From the NCBI GenBank assembly GCA_015055805.1, contig SVHN01000005.1, forward strand, positions 1-64,000: 64,000 bases of DNA, written 5' to 3'. The position numbers and the translations under genes are program-made. The notes beneath the pieces were generated by a model. That model saw only the letters and a list, made by a program, of their open reading frames with translations, made no database searches and was not told the DNA's origin. The stretch's first letter is position 1. Each line of letters opens with the position of its first letter. This stretch comes from Clostridiales bacterium (GTDB lineage: Bacteria; Bacillota; Clostridia; Christensenellales; Borkfalkiaceae). Positions 17,165 to 24,922 of this stretch are shown in pieces.

Positions 17165-18205
17165 ATGAAGAAATTTTTAGTGTCAATTTTCTCAATAGTT
17201 TTAGCAGCCGCCCTTATGCTTTTCTCGGTTGGTTGCTCTAACGAAATTTACCTTTCCTTTAACAACAATTTTAACGGCGGTGGTGAGGCTGGCGAACCCA
17301 ACACGGCGTACAGCGAAACTCTTACCTATGAAGTCAACTTTTCAGAAAACTATCGCGACAACTTAATCGTTAAAGACGACGATATCACCGACGAAGTTAT
17401 TAAGTATAGGTTTGAAAACGGGTCTTACGTTCAAAACTTAGAAGTTCTTTCCTTCTTGCCCGAATCCATAAGCACGGATATTGACGTTACGTCTAGCAAG
17501 ATTTATCATTTAAGTTCAATGTTCAAGATAACCGCTATCTACGACTTAAACGACGACAAGGGCGAACAAACTTTTGAAGACAGCATTGAAACGGACGCTT
17601 ACTTTTTGCCCGCAGGTCAATCGTTTGCGCCTATATACGCTAAGGTAAAAACAACCAACACTCTCGTTTCACTCACTAACAGTTATACAGCCGCCGCCTT
17701 AGAACAACGCACGTCGGAAAGCGTAACCGCTTATAACACCGAAAAATATACGGTAAATCAAACAATCGGTGACCAAAGCAAAACCAACGAGTTTAAGTAC
17801 GATTACAAAACACTTATCGACAACACCGCTTTCCTTTTCGCTATAAGGGGACTTACCATCAACGAAGAATCTTCTGCTGATATACCCGTTGTATCCCCTG
17901 CTTACGGCGAGGCTAAAACGCTCAGAATTACTAACGGTGGCGCGCTTTCAACCAAGGTAAATGCAGTAATAGACGGCGTTGCCGTTGACGAAACGGTAGC
18001 AGTAACCAACCTAACTTATCAATTAAACACCGTCCGCAATTCCGGCGCACCGCAATACGTACTCGTTCAATCGGCAAAGAGTGAAAACGTTCCTTTCAAA
18101 GCCTTCCCCGTTGAATATGCGCAAACGCTCACCACTTACGGAACGTTCACCAACATGGGCGCGCTCGTCTACACACTCAAAACCGCAACCATCACTAACG
18201 GTTAA
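17165..18205 (+). CDS. hypothetical lipoprotein
   Basis: A 346-residue predicted lipoprotein. The signal peptide ends FSVGC with Cys24 as the anchor. The rest is soluble, beta-rich, Thr/Asn-rich sequence with no motif that I recognise. The start at 17165 is chosen because GGAG lies 7 nt before it and the signal peptide begins there; the longer frame to 17126 has no SD. It is divergent from addB and followed by a perfect terminator, so it is a single-gene unit. Confidence 0.7.
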   Translation: MKKFLVSIFSIVLAAALMLFSVGCSNEIYLSFNNNFNGGGEAGEPNTAYSETLTYEVNFSENYRDNLIVKDDDITDEVIKYRFENGSYVQNLEVLSFLPESISTDIDVTSSKIYHLSSMFKITAIYDLNDDKGEQTFEDSIETDAYFLPAGQSFAPIYAKVKTTNTLVSLTNSYTAAALEQRTSESVTAYNTEKYTVNQTIGDQSKTNEFKYDYKTLIDNTAFLFAIRGLTINEESSADIPVVSPAYGEAKTLRITNGGALSTKVNAVIDGVAVDETVAVTNLTYQLNTVRNSGAPQYVLVQSAKSENVPFKAFPVEYAQTLTTYGTFTNMGALVYTLKTATITNG

Positions 18206-18221
18206 AAAATGTTAATCGTTA

Positions 18222-18253
18222 AAAATGCACTTGGCTATTACCAAGTGCATTTT
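18222..18253 (+). terminator. intrinsic terminator
   Basis: AAAATGCACTTGG pairs with CCAAGTGCATTTT over 13 bp, then a T-rich tail. It ends the lipoprotein gene on the plus strand. Confidence 0.9.
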
Positions 18254-18315
18254 CTTTTTGTTCTGTACTTCTTTTCTCTAAACAATCTTCTTTTTTAAAA
18301 TTATGATTTAATTGT

Positions 18316-19014
18316 CTATTTTCCCCAAATTACTGGACAATTTGAACAGTTCCAACTACTATCCCAACCGCTCGGCTTACTATCTATCTCACAAGAAATA
18401 GTTAATGAATCGCAACTAAGAAATGCGTCTCCACCCATATTAATTACACTATCGGGAATCATTACACTTCTTAGTGAACGACAGTAGCTAAAAGCCTCTT
18501 CGCCTATACTTGTTACGTCGCCAAGCATTTCTATACCAGTTAATACTTCGCAGTAAGAAAATGCCTTTGAGTTTATCGCGGTCACACTTCTAGGTATTAT
18601 TATACTCGCTAGAGACTTACAATTAAAAAAAGTCCCTTCGCTTATACTTGTTAAACTGTCTGGTATTTCTATCAATTTTAGCGCACTGTTCCAAGCAAAA
18701 GCATAATCACCTATACTTGTTACACTGCTTGGTATTTCTATGCTTGTTAATGAACTACAATCATAGAAAGCTCTTTTCCCTATGCTAGTTACAGGTAAGT
18801 TTCTATAAACTGACGGAATTATTATTTCCGTATCAGTGCAATTCCCAATACCAGTTAAAATATATGCATCTTTTGTTTCGTTTAGTTTAAATGCCAGTCC
18901 TGTTTCTTTTTCTATTAAAACTTTTTCACCTGTAACGTCGCACCCAGCGATAAAAAAAGTGCAACAAATTAGCATTATCGACAATAAAATTACTAATATT
19001 CGTTTCTTTTGCAT
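18316..19014 (-). CDS. BspA-type leucine-rich-repeat lipoprotein
   Basis: A 232-residue protein with lipobox FIAGC (Cys25). It then has about five repeats of the BspA/LRR_5 kind: SIGKRAFYDCSSLTSIEIP, SIGDYAFAW, SISEGTFFNCKSL, AINSKAFSYCEVL and SIGEEAFSYCRSL. Such repeats form a solenoid exposed at the cell surface and often mediate adhesion; the partner is unknown. Its promoter TTGACA-18-TATAAT overlaps the twin palindromes shared with the divergent XRE regulator, so repression by that regulator is likely. The tail contains several Cys/Trp residues outside the repeats. Confidence 0.85.
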   Translation of the reverse strand: MQKKRILVILLSIMLICCTFFIAGCDVTGEKVLIEKETGLAFKLNETKDAYILTGIGNCTDTEIIIPSVYRNLPVTSIGKRAFYDCSSLTSIEIPSSVTSIGDYAFAWNSALKLIEIPDSLTSISEGTFFNCKSLASIIIPRSVTAINSKAFSYCEVLTGIEMLGDVTSIGEEAFSYCRSLRSVMIPDSVINMGGDAFLSCDSLTISCEIDSKPSGWDSSWNCSNCPVIWGK

Positions 19015-19032
19015 AAAATTCTCCTATTTTTG

Positions 19033-19088
19033 ATAGCGTGTCGCTATATTTTGGAATAATTATATAGCAATTTGCTATAATTTGTCAA
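19033..19088. promoter_or_regulatory. twin operator and divergent promoters (XRE regulator / LRR lipoprotein)
   Basis: Two palindromes share the half-site ATAGC-N5-GCTAT: 19033-19047 and 19063-19079 (TATAGCAA-T-TTGCTATA). Their centres are 31 bp apart, about three helical turns. The minus-strand promoter is TTGACA (19088-19083), an 18-bp spacer and TATAAT (19064-19059). The plus-strand -10 TATAAT is at 19076-19081. The second palindrome lies across both promoters, so one bound repressor could silence both genes. Confidence 0.75.
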
Positions 19089-19110
19089 GAGAATAAAAAG
19101 GAATACGGAA

Positions 19111-19317
19111 ATGAAAATTTTTTGCGAGCGGCTTATAGAACAGCGAAAAATGAATAAAATGACTCAGCGTGAAATTGCTGATTATCTCAGTATAAAACAG
19201 CCGTCATATATTCGATATGAAAAAGGTGATGCCGAGCCGTCGTATGAAAACCTTGTTAAACTTGCAGACCTATTTGACGTATCAACCGATTATTTACTTG
19301 GTCGTACACTTTTTTGA
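19111..19317 (+). CDS. XRE-family transcriptional regulator
   Basis: A 68-residue Cro/CI-type helix-turn-helix protein with almost nothing outside the DNA-binding domain: IEQRKMNKMTQREIADYL, then SYIRYEKGDAEPSYENLVKLADLF and a final STDYLLGR. It would dimerise and bind the paired ATAGC-N5-GCTAT palindromes directly upstream, repressing itself and the divergent LRR lipoprotein gene. No toxin or phage gene adjoins it. The start is at the ATG preceded by AAAAGGAAT. Confidence 0.88.
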   Translation: MKIFCERLIEQRKMNKMTQREIADYLSIKQPSYIRYEKGDAEPSYENLVKLADLFDVSTDYLLGRTLF

Positions 19318-19324
19318 ACGCATA

Positions 19325-19360
19325 AAAAAACGCCTTACTTTTTTAAGTAAAGCGTTTTTT
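19325..19360. terminator. bidirectional terminator
   Basis: A 16-bp stem with one mismatch joins AAAAAACGC-CTTACTT and AAGTAAAGCGTTTTTT. It serves the XRE gene and the convergent LRR protein gene. Confidence 0.85.
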
Positions 19361-19378
19361 GTTTTTATTGTTTATTAA

Positions 19379-20251
19379 TTATTCACCGAAAATGTCTTTT
19401 CTAATATCGTCGTTGATGTCTTTAACGTAATCGTTGAGAACGTCTTTAGCAAGTTTTGTGCCAACAAACGCGCCTTTCTTAACGTCGAGAGCCTTTTTAA
19501 CGGTGAGTTTATTTAGTTTTGAGCAGTTCAAGAAAGCGTTTTCATAAACGGTTGCAACCGTTTCGGGAAGTTCGATTTCTTTAATCTCTTTACAGCCTTC
19601 AAATGCGTTCTGACCGATAGCGTCAATCTTGCCTTTCAATACGATTGAAGTAAGGTTTACCGCGCCGTTAAACGCATACATAGGAATACTGTATTCTTCG
19701 CTAGCGTTTACAACGATTTCCCTAAGCGTTTGGGGCATATAAGCGGTGGTGGAATTTGTTCCGTCGTACTTAATGGTTACAGCCATACCTGCGTCGTACT
19801 CTTCAGTCCCGAAAAGGTGAGCGATAGTTCTTGCCGCGTCAACAGCCTTGCCGTCTGCCGCCTTGCTTTCTGCGTAATATGCATCAGAGTTTGCGCTTGC
19901 ACCTACGAAAGGAATTTCCAAACTTTCTAATGCGCCCATTTCTTCGAACGCGCCTGCGTCAAAGCTGGTTACCCTTGCAGGAACGATAATCTTTTTCAAA
20001 GAAGAATCGCCTGAGAACGCGCCCTTTTTAATGCGGATATCGGTGATATCTTTATCAAGCACTTCGTCCAAATTGAGTTCGGTAACGCCTTCGCCGGGAA
20101 CGTAATCGTAAACGGTGTAAACCCCGTCGATTTTTTTGCATTTAACTTTCATTTCTTGCGTGGTTTCGTCATTATCCTGGCACGCAACCATACTTAGCCC
20201 GAGCAAGAGCGCAAGCATTAAAACTAATACGGTTTTTATAACTTTTTTCAT
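19379..20251 (-). CDS. LRR_5 (BspA-like) repeat lipoprotein
   Basis: A 290-residue protein with lipobox SMVAC (Cys24). Repeats are sparser than in the neighbour at 18316: IKKGAFSGDSSLKKIIVP, SFDAGAFEEMGALESLEIP, AIGQNAFEGCKEIKEIELP and TVYENAFLNCSKLNKLTV. Between them is an insertion of about 80 residues without repeats (YYAESKAADG to QTLREIVV), a common feature in this family. AGGAG precedes the ATG. Surface exposed; binding partner unknown. Confidence 0.8.
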   Translation of the reverse strand: MKKVIKTVLVLMLALLLGLSMVACQDNDETTQEMKVKCKKIDGVYTVYDYVPGEGVTELNLDEVLDKDITDIRIKKGAFSGDSSLKKIIVPARVTSFDAGAFEEMGALESLEIPFVGASANSDAYYAESKAADGKAVDAARTIAHLFGTEEYDAGMAVTIKYDGTNSTTAYMPQTLREIVVNASEEYSIPMYAFNGAVNLTSIVLKGKIDAIGQNAFEGCKEIKEIELPETVATVYENAFLNCSKLNKLTVKKALDVKKGAFVGTKLAKDVLNDYVKDINDDIRKDIFGE

Positions 20252-20402
20252 ATAGACTCCTTGTAAGCCGTTTTAACTTTATACTTAATTAGTTTAACAT
20301 TTTACAAAAGGTTTGTCAATAGATAGTCTTTATTTAAAAAGCCAAAAAACCACTTTTTTGAATTTTCTGCTTATATTTCCCTTAATTTTTATCTATCTTT
20401 AA

Positions 20403-21860
20403 CTAAATTATAACCTTTCCCTCAAAAAAGCTGTCGAAAAATCCGTTTGAGTCTGCGCCGAGTTTTTCGTAAACGCCCACCAAATCGTCGGGGGTAGCGT
20501 TTTTAAATTTATATTCTTTATAGTAATTTTTTAAGCCCTTAAAGAAAGTTTCCTCACCGACCGTTTGTCTTAAATAGTCGAACATTATACACGGCTTTAT
20601 GTACGCCATATTTACGTATTCGTATTCGCTAGTAAACTCACCTAAATCCCTATTCATAACCGTATTGACCTTGCCGTGAACTTTATCGTAAACGGTGCAG
20701 AACACTTTATAAGTTTTTTCAGATGATGCAACCAGTTGTTCCCTTGTCATATTATATTCGGGATAGTTTTCGTAAAAGGTTATAACCGAATACTCGGCAA
20801 GCCCTTCGTCCAAAAAGGCGTGTTCAATCTCATTATTTCCGACTACCGACTGCCACCATTGATGCGCCGTTTCGTGAACGATTACTTCACCGTAAGCCTC
20901 TGGCTCTAAATTATCGCTTATCATAACGAGCCCCGGAAATTCCATACCGCCCTGAATAAATTCCGTCTGCACGACAGAATAAGTTGGATAAGGATAATCC
21001 CCGAACTTTTCTTCAAACAGCGTCATACTCTTTACAGCGTAATCCATAGACTTATCAGGGGTTTTATCGTCGTAAAAATAATAGATTATCTCTGTTTCCC
21101 CTACCGTTTTGGTCACCGACTCGAACTCTTTCGACAACACTAACGCAAACGAACGCGCGTTAGTTATCTGATAGCACGACTGCGAAGTTTTGCCGTTTTC
21201 CGTCTTTGAAATAAGTTTTCCGCTTGCCGCAACGTTATACTCACTATTTGCAGTAAGATTTACCGTATAGTCGGCGCAATCGCTATAAAAGGGATCGCCG
21301 TTTGCATAGTATAAACACTCGTAAAAACCTTGCGCGTCATCATAGGCGCAAACTATCGGATAAAAGTTAGCAAGGTTTATAGTGTGGTCGTTATACCCTG
21401 TTCTAGCAACGACGTTAGCAAGGTTTAACGTATATTCTATAACCATCTCTACCCTTTCGTCGGGGAAAAGTTCTTGCATGAGTTCGACCGACAAAACGTT
21501 TTGGTCTTCACCGCAAACGCTATACCTTAAATCGGTATCACCACTCGTTACCTTTTTAATATCCATATCGCCGTAACTTAAACCGTTTGGATACGCTCGT
21601 GAAGTATACTGCGCGGATATGGGATTATATTTTGCGTCTTTTCTGAACGCATTACCGAAAAGATTAAACTTAATCTCGGTAAGCGCGGTATCGGTTGAAT
21701 TATAAAAATTTACCCTTTCGGTCGCCGTTAATTCGTGTCCTGTAAGGGTACAATCAATGGTATAAGTTGTTCGGTCGGACTTGCCGTTTTTACAGCCTGC
21801 CAGCCCGAAAACCGATACGAACGATAGTAGAATTGCTAAAAATAAAACTGTTTTTTTCAT
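20403..21860 (-). CDS. M1-family aminopeptidase-like lipoprotein
   Basis: A 485-residue gluzincin. The lipobox LAGC gives Cys23. The zinc site HETAH is at residues 329-333, with the third ligand Glu352 in FLDEGLAEYS, spaced as in M1 peptidases. The exopeptidase motif usually written GxMEN is GGMEFPG here, which may alter N-terminus recognition. The protein ends soon after the catalytic domain. The ATG at 21860 is chosen because it starts the signal peptide and GGAG lies 8 nt upstream; that GGAG is inside the 3' arm of the terminator hairpin of the preceding M23 gene. Confidence 0.85.
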   Translation of the reverse strand: MKKTVLFLAILLSFVSVFGLAGCKNGKSDRTTYTIDCTLTGHELTATERVNFYNSTDTALTEIKFNLFGNAFRKDAKYNPISAQYTSRAYPNGLSYGDMDIKKVTSGDTDLRYSVCGEDQNVLSVELMQELFPDERVEMVIEYTLNLANVVARTGYNDHTINLANFYPIVCAYDDAQGFYECLYYANGDPFYSDCADYTVNLTANSEYNVAASGKLISKTENGKTSQSCYQITNARSFALVLSKEFESVTKTVGETEIIYYFYDDKTPDKSMDYAVKSMTLFEEKFGDYPYPTYSVVQTEFIQGGMEFPGLVMISDNLEPEAYGEVIVHETAHQWWQSVVGNNEIEHAFLDEGLAEYSVITFYENYPEYNMTREQLVASSEKTYKVFCTVYDKVHGKVNTVMNRDLGEFTSEYEYVNMAYIKPCIMFDYLRQTVGEETFFKGLKNYYKEYKFKNATPDDLVGVYEKLGADSNGFFDSFFEGKVII

Positions 21861-21911
21861 ATAAAAAACTCCGAACAAATAGACTTTCAAGACTATCTTA
21901 TTCGGAGCTTT
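21861..21911 (-). terminator. terminator hairpin overlapping the SD of the M1 gene
   Basis: On the minus strand CTCCGAA (21907-21901) pairs with TTCGGAG (21875-21869), followed by six T and then the ATG of the next gene. GGAG in the second arm is the only SD candidate for that gene, so the stem would both end transcription and hide the ribosome site. Confidence 0.6.
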
Positions 21912-21932
21912 TAAGTTTAATGCGAAATTTTT

Positions 21933-22610
21933 TTATTTCTCGCTGATTTCAAGATATTTTGCAGGGTCGATATACTCGCCGTTTTCCATTACTTCAAAAT
22001 GAAGGTGTGCGCCCGACGCTGATTCTTGACGGTTAGATACCGATACAGTACCTATAACGTCGCCTTGTTTTACAACCTGTCCAACGGCAACTCTGTCGCC
22101 GTCAGCAAGCGAGTTATAAACGGTGGTTAAGCCGTCGCCGTGGTCAATAACTACGGTAGTGCCTTTAAGCAAGGTCGTTTCAACGCTTAAAACCGTACCG
22201 CCGTATACAGCCATAACTTCCGTGCCTTCGGGTGCAAAAAAGTCTATCGCCATGTGCGCGGAAAATCTTCCGAGCGTGCTATTAAATACCATAGTTTCGC
22301 TATACTCACCGATAGAAGTCGCGCCGTTTACGGGAAGAACAAAGGTAATAGGAACGTCAATGGGTTCTATTACGATAGGTTCGTCTTCGGGTTCTTGAAT
22401 AACGGGGTCGGACGGAACTATCGGGTCGTCGGGGACTATTGGATCAACGACGGTAGGAACGTCGGGATCAACGTTTACTTGGTCGTCAACGTTTCTGTTC
22501 AAGAGCATAAGCGTTACCGACACGCCAACCGCAATGATGCATAGCGAGAGTACAAGATATACCGCATTTCTCTTCATAAAGCCTAAAAATTTACTGTTTG
22601 TCTTTTTCAT
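21933..22610 (-). CDS. LytM-domain (M23) protein, SpoIIQ-like
   Basis: A 225-residue membrane-anchored protein: one TM helix (about residues 17-37), a Pro/Asp/Val-rich linker (residues 43-88) and a C-terminal LytM domain. The zinc ligands look complete, with His119 and Asp123 in HMAIDF and HLHF at 202-205. Length and layout match SpoIIQ of endospore formers, the mother-cell/forespore channel protein, but also resemble general M23 endopeptidases. The next upstream gene encodes a small anchored protein. The SpoIIQ assignment is an inference from architecture. Confidence 0.75.
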   Translation of the reverse strand: MKKTNSKFLGFMKRNAVYLVLSLCIIAVGVSVTLMLLNRNVDDQVNVDPDVPTVVDPIVPDDPIVPSDPVIQEPEDEPIVIEPIDVPITFVLPVNGATSIGEYSETMVFNSTLGRFSAHMAIDFFAPEGTEVMAVYGGTVLSVETTLLKGTTVVIDHGDGLTTVYNSLADGDRVAVGQVVKQGDVIGTVSVSNRQESASGAHLHFEVMENGEYIDPAKYLEISEK

Positions 22611-22677
22611 TTTTCACTTCTCCTTATTAACTGTTGGTCTAAGTATTACCTTAAAAATTTTTTATATACCATAAATT

Positions 22678-23094
22678 TTAAAAACTTCCATAAATTATGG
22701 GCGCGCCTACCGTCACCGAATCTTTTGTAACGGCAACGTGCAGGTTTATTCTTTTACCGCCTATCGTAGTTTGGTACTTTATATCTTTGGAATAGCCGTA
22801 ATAACTAACCACGCCGTCAGTCGTTTCAGTAAAAACTATTTTAGCGTTATACTTTTCAAAAAACTCGTTTACGTCAAAGCCTAGGTTTGAGATTTTCACA
22901 CTCTCGCCCGTAACGTCTTTTATAAAACGATAATCCTTGCTATCCACCGTTAAAATTTGCGCATTAGAAGAATTACTGCCGACGTATACCGTAAAACTGT
23001 CCGAATAGTTTGAAAACAGCGGTTTAGTGTTTACGTAACCAACGCATGCAAGGGTTAATATTACCGCTAATATGTAACTGAATTTTTTGAGCAT
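22678..23094 (-). CDS. small exported protein of unknown function
   Basis: A 138-residue protein with an N-terminal hydrophobic segment (residues 5-20) and a soluble domain. Its conserved-looking end is IVFTETTDGVVSYYGYS followed by NLHVAVTKD and GAPIIYGSF. I associate this type of ending with YwmB-like proteins found beside sporulation genes in Clostridia, but I am not sure of it. The start codon abuts the T-run of the preceding terminator, and GGAGG in the hairpin's 3' arm is its SD. It probably acts with the SpoIIQ-like protein encoded next. Confidence 0.5.
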   Translation of the reverse strand: MLKKFSYILAVILTLACVGYVNTKPLFSNYSDSFTVYVGSNSSNAQILTVDSKDYRFIKDVTGESVKISNLGFDVNEFFEKYNAKIVFTETTDGVVSYYGYSKDIKYQTTIGGKRINLHVAVTKDSVTVGAPIIYGSF

Positions 23095-23128
23095 AAAAAA
23101 ATACCCTCCGTTTAAGTACGGAGAGTAT
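23095..23128 (-). terminator. terminator hairpin overlapping SD and start of the next gene
   Basis: On the minus strand ATAC-T-CTCCGT pairs with ACGGAG-G-GTAT (23128-23118 with 23111-23101), followed by seven T and the ATG at 23094. The SD GGAGG of the downstream gene is in the second arm. Confidence 0.75.
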
Positions 23129-23164
23129 TGACTGTAAAATGAAATTTTATACCCTAATTATGAT

Positions 23165-24397
23165 TTATTTTTCAAGAAGCCCGCTATCACGAACAAGGCT
23201 CATACCGTTAAGTGAAATGTCGGTATCCCCTGAAAGTTTAATTGCCTCGGAAATAAGGGCGGTATCGAGATTGTTGTCGCCACCTAGTTCTAGGTATCTA
23301 TCCATAATCCTAGGCGCAAGTTTTGCCGTCTTTTTGACTTCGTCTTTAAGACTGTCTTTAACCGAGGCAATCTTTTTGCGCTTAAAATTAAACGCTGAAA
23401 TCTGCGACTTAAAATGTTTTAATAAATCTTTTTCGTTAAAGTTAGCAAGTTTTGAAAGTCTTTCCGCGCGAGCCGAATAATCGGGTGATAAAACGTTCTT
23501 TTCCACTTCACCGTTAAAGCATTTATCGTAGAGTTCTAGCGCAATGCACGCAGCTGAAAGTTCCACGCCTGCGCATTTCCCAAATTTTCCGCAAGCGATA
23601 AATTCGGCAATCGACGGCGAAGATAGATTAAGAAGCTTTCCGTCCGCCATATTGTCTGCTATTTCAAGTTTTATAGCGTAAGAAAAAATCTTTTCCTTAA
23701 ATTCTTTGTCGTCCTTAGAAAGCCCAAACACGCCGAGTACGGCAGTCCTTGCTAAGTAATATGCAATTCTATTTAGTTCACCGCCGTTTATCGCGCCTAC
23801 AATCCTATAATCCATTAGCGCAACAATCTTGCTTGCGCAATAAGCGTAAACGTCTGCAAGCGTTTGCTTTTCACTAAATAAGTCACCCGTAAATATAACG
23901 TGACGCGTCGTGCTTATCCCGTAAGAATCAATAGTGTTTCCGTTCTTTACGTATACGCGCTTTGCAAGAAGTCCCTTGGGTTTAAGGTCACGAACGATGC
24001 TTATCATAGGAATATTTCTAACCGTTGCGAAGTATGCGGCAATATCGAAAAGCGGATAATCCAAAACGACGACAAGCCTTACGTCTTCCGCCACTTGAAA
24101 AAGTCCGCAAACTTCGTCGGTGGAAAAATCCACGTCTTCACCGAGCACGACGTTTATGGTTTGACCGCCAGCCGATCTTATCGCGCTGATAATTTCCAAA
24201 CCCGTTGTGCCGAAACTTTTCTTGTTCGCTATTATAGCAATTTTACCCGACGGAGCGTATTTATTGAAGATGTCCTTAACGCAAGGCGCAACGTCTCCGT
24301 AATAAAAGCGCGCAAACCCAAGTTTTGCCTCACCTTCCATAACGGGACTGCCCAAAACCGCCCAATTAAGTTCTCTTATAATCTCGTTGTAATTCAT
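23165..24397 (-). CDS. divergent iron-ADH / glycerol-1-phosphate-dehydrogenase-fold protein
   Basis: A 410-residue soluble protein. The N-terminal half resembles the nucleotide-binding domain of the dehydroquinate-synthase/iron-ADH superfamily: GKIAIIANKKSFGTTGLE, then a VVVLDYP segment where functional enzymes carry GGGS, and NIPMISIVRD. The segment LADVYAYCASKIVALMDYRI resembles the GDLLAK...DW region of G1P dehydrogenases, but the metal-binding Asp/His set cannot be seen. It may be a pseudoenzyme or a new activity. The family call is tentative. Its terminator overlaps the start of the next gene. Confidence 0.4.
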   Translation of the reverse strand: MNYNEIIRELNWAVLGSPVMEGEAKLGFARFYYGDVAPCVKDIFNKYAPSGKIAIIANKKSFGTTGLEIISAIRSAGGQTINVVLGEDVDFSTDEVCGLFQVAEDVRLVVVLDYPLFDIAAYFATVRNIPMISIVRDLKPKGLLAKRVYVKNGNTIDSYGISTTRHVIFTGDLFSEKQTLADVYAYCASKIVALMDYRIVGAINGGELNRIAYYLARTAVLGVFGLSKDDKEFKEKIFSYAIKLEIADNMADGKLLNLSSPSIAEFIACGKFGKCAGVELSAACIALELYDKCFNGEVEKNVLSPDYSARAERLSKLANFNEKDLLKHFKSQISAFNFKRKKIASVKDSLKDEVKKTAKLAPRIMDRYLELGGDNNLDTALISEAIKLSGDTDISLNGMSLVRDSGLLEK

Positions 24398-24529
24398 TTT
24401 ATTTACTCCTTAACCATTATAGATTGTAAAATATTATTTAAAATTTGTCAAGCAAACGGCTGTTTATTAAAAAATATACAAAAAATCGCCTTTTTCCGCA
24501 AAAAAATACCAAAAATTTTAAAAAACCCC

Positions 24530-24557
24530 TTGAAAAAATTTCTATATGTGGTATAAT
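24530..24557 (+). promoter_or_regulatory. hup promoter
   Basis: TTGAAA (24530-24535), a 16-bp spacer ending TGTGG, and TATAAT (24552-24557). It stands 28 bp ahead of the HU start codon. Confidence 0.8.
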
Positions 24558-24585
24558 TAATACTAGAAAAACATGGAGGTTTTTT

Positions 24586-24858
24586 ATGAATAAAAATGAA
24601 TTGATAAGGGCTATTGCTAACAAGGTGGGTATCACCTTAAAGGACGCTGCCGCAGCACTCGACGGAACGATTGCAGCTATTACGGACGGTTTGAACGCTG
24701 GTGAAAAAATCCAGATTTCGGGTTTCGGTACTTTTGAAATCAAAGAAAAAGCAGCTAGAGAAGGTATTAATCCTAAGACTGGCGAAAAGATTAAAATCGC
24801 TGCATCTAAAATCCCTGCTTTCAAGTTCGGTAAAGCATACAAAGATTCTTTCAACTAA
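24586..24858 (+). CDS. hup: HU-family DNA-binding protein
   Basis: A 90-residue histone-like protein: MNKNELIRAIANKVG helix-turn-helix start, GFGTFEIKEKAAREGINPKTG (the DNA-clasping beta arm with the intercalating Pro), and FKFGKAYKDSFN at the end. It bends and compacts DNA as a homodimer. GGAGG lies 6 nt before the ATG, and a clear sigma-A promoter and terminator bracket the gene, so it is monocistronic and likely highly expressed. Confidence 0.95.
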   Translation: MNKNELIRAIANKVGITLKDAAAALDGTIAAITDGLNAGEKIQISGFGTFEIKEKAAREGINPKTGEKIKIAASKIPAFKFGKAYKDSFN

Positions 24859-24868
24859 GAAAAAGATT

Positions 24869-24903
24869 AAAGGTCTGTCTTTTCGGACAGACCTTTATTT
24901 TTT
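24869..24903 (+). terminator. hup terminator
   Basis: AAAGGTCTGTC pairs with GACAGACCTTT over 11 bp, followed by ATTTTTTT. Confidence 0.92.
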
Positions 24904-24922
24904 ACTCTATTAAGGAGCGACT

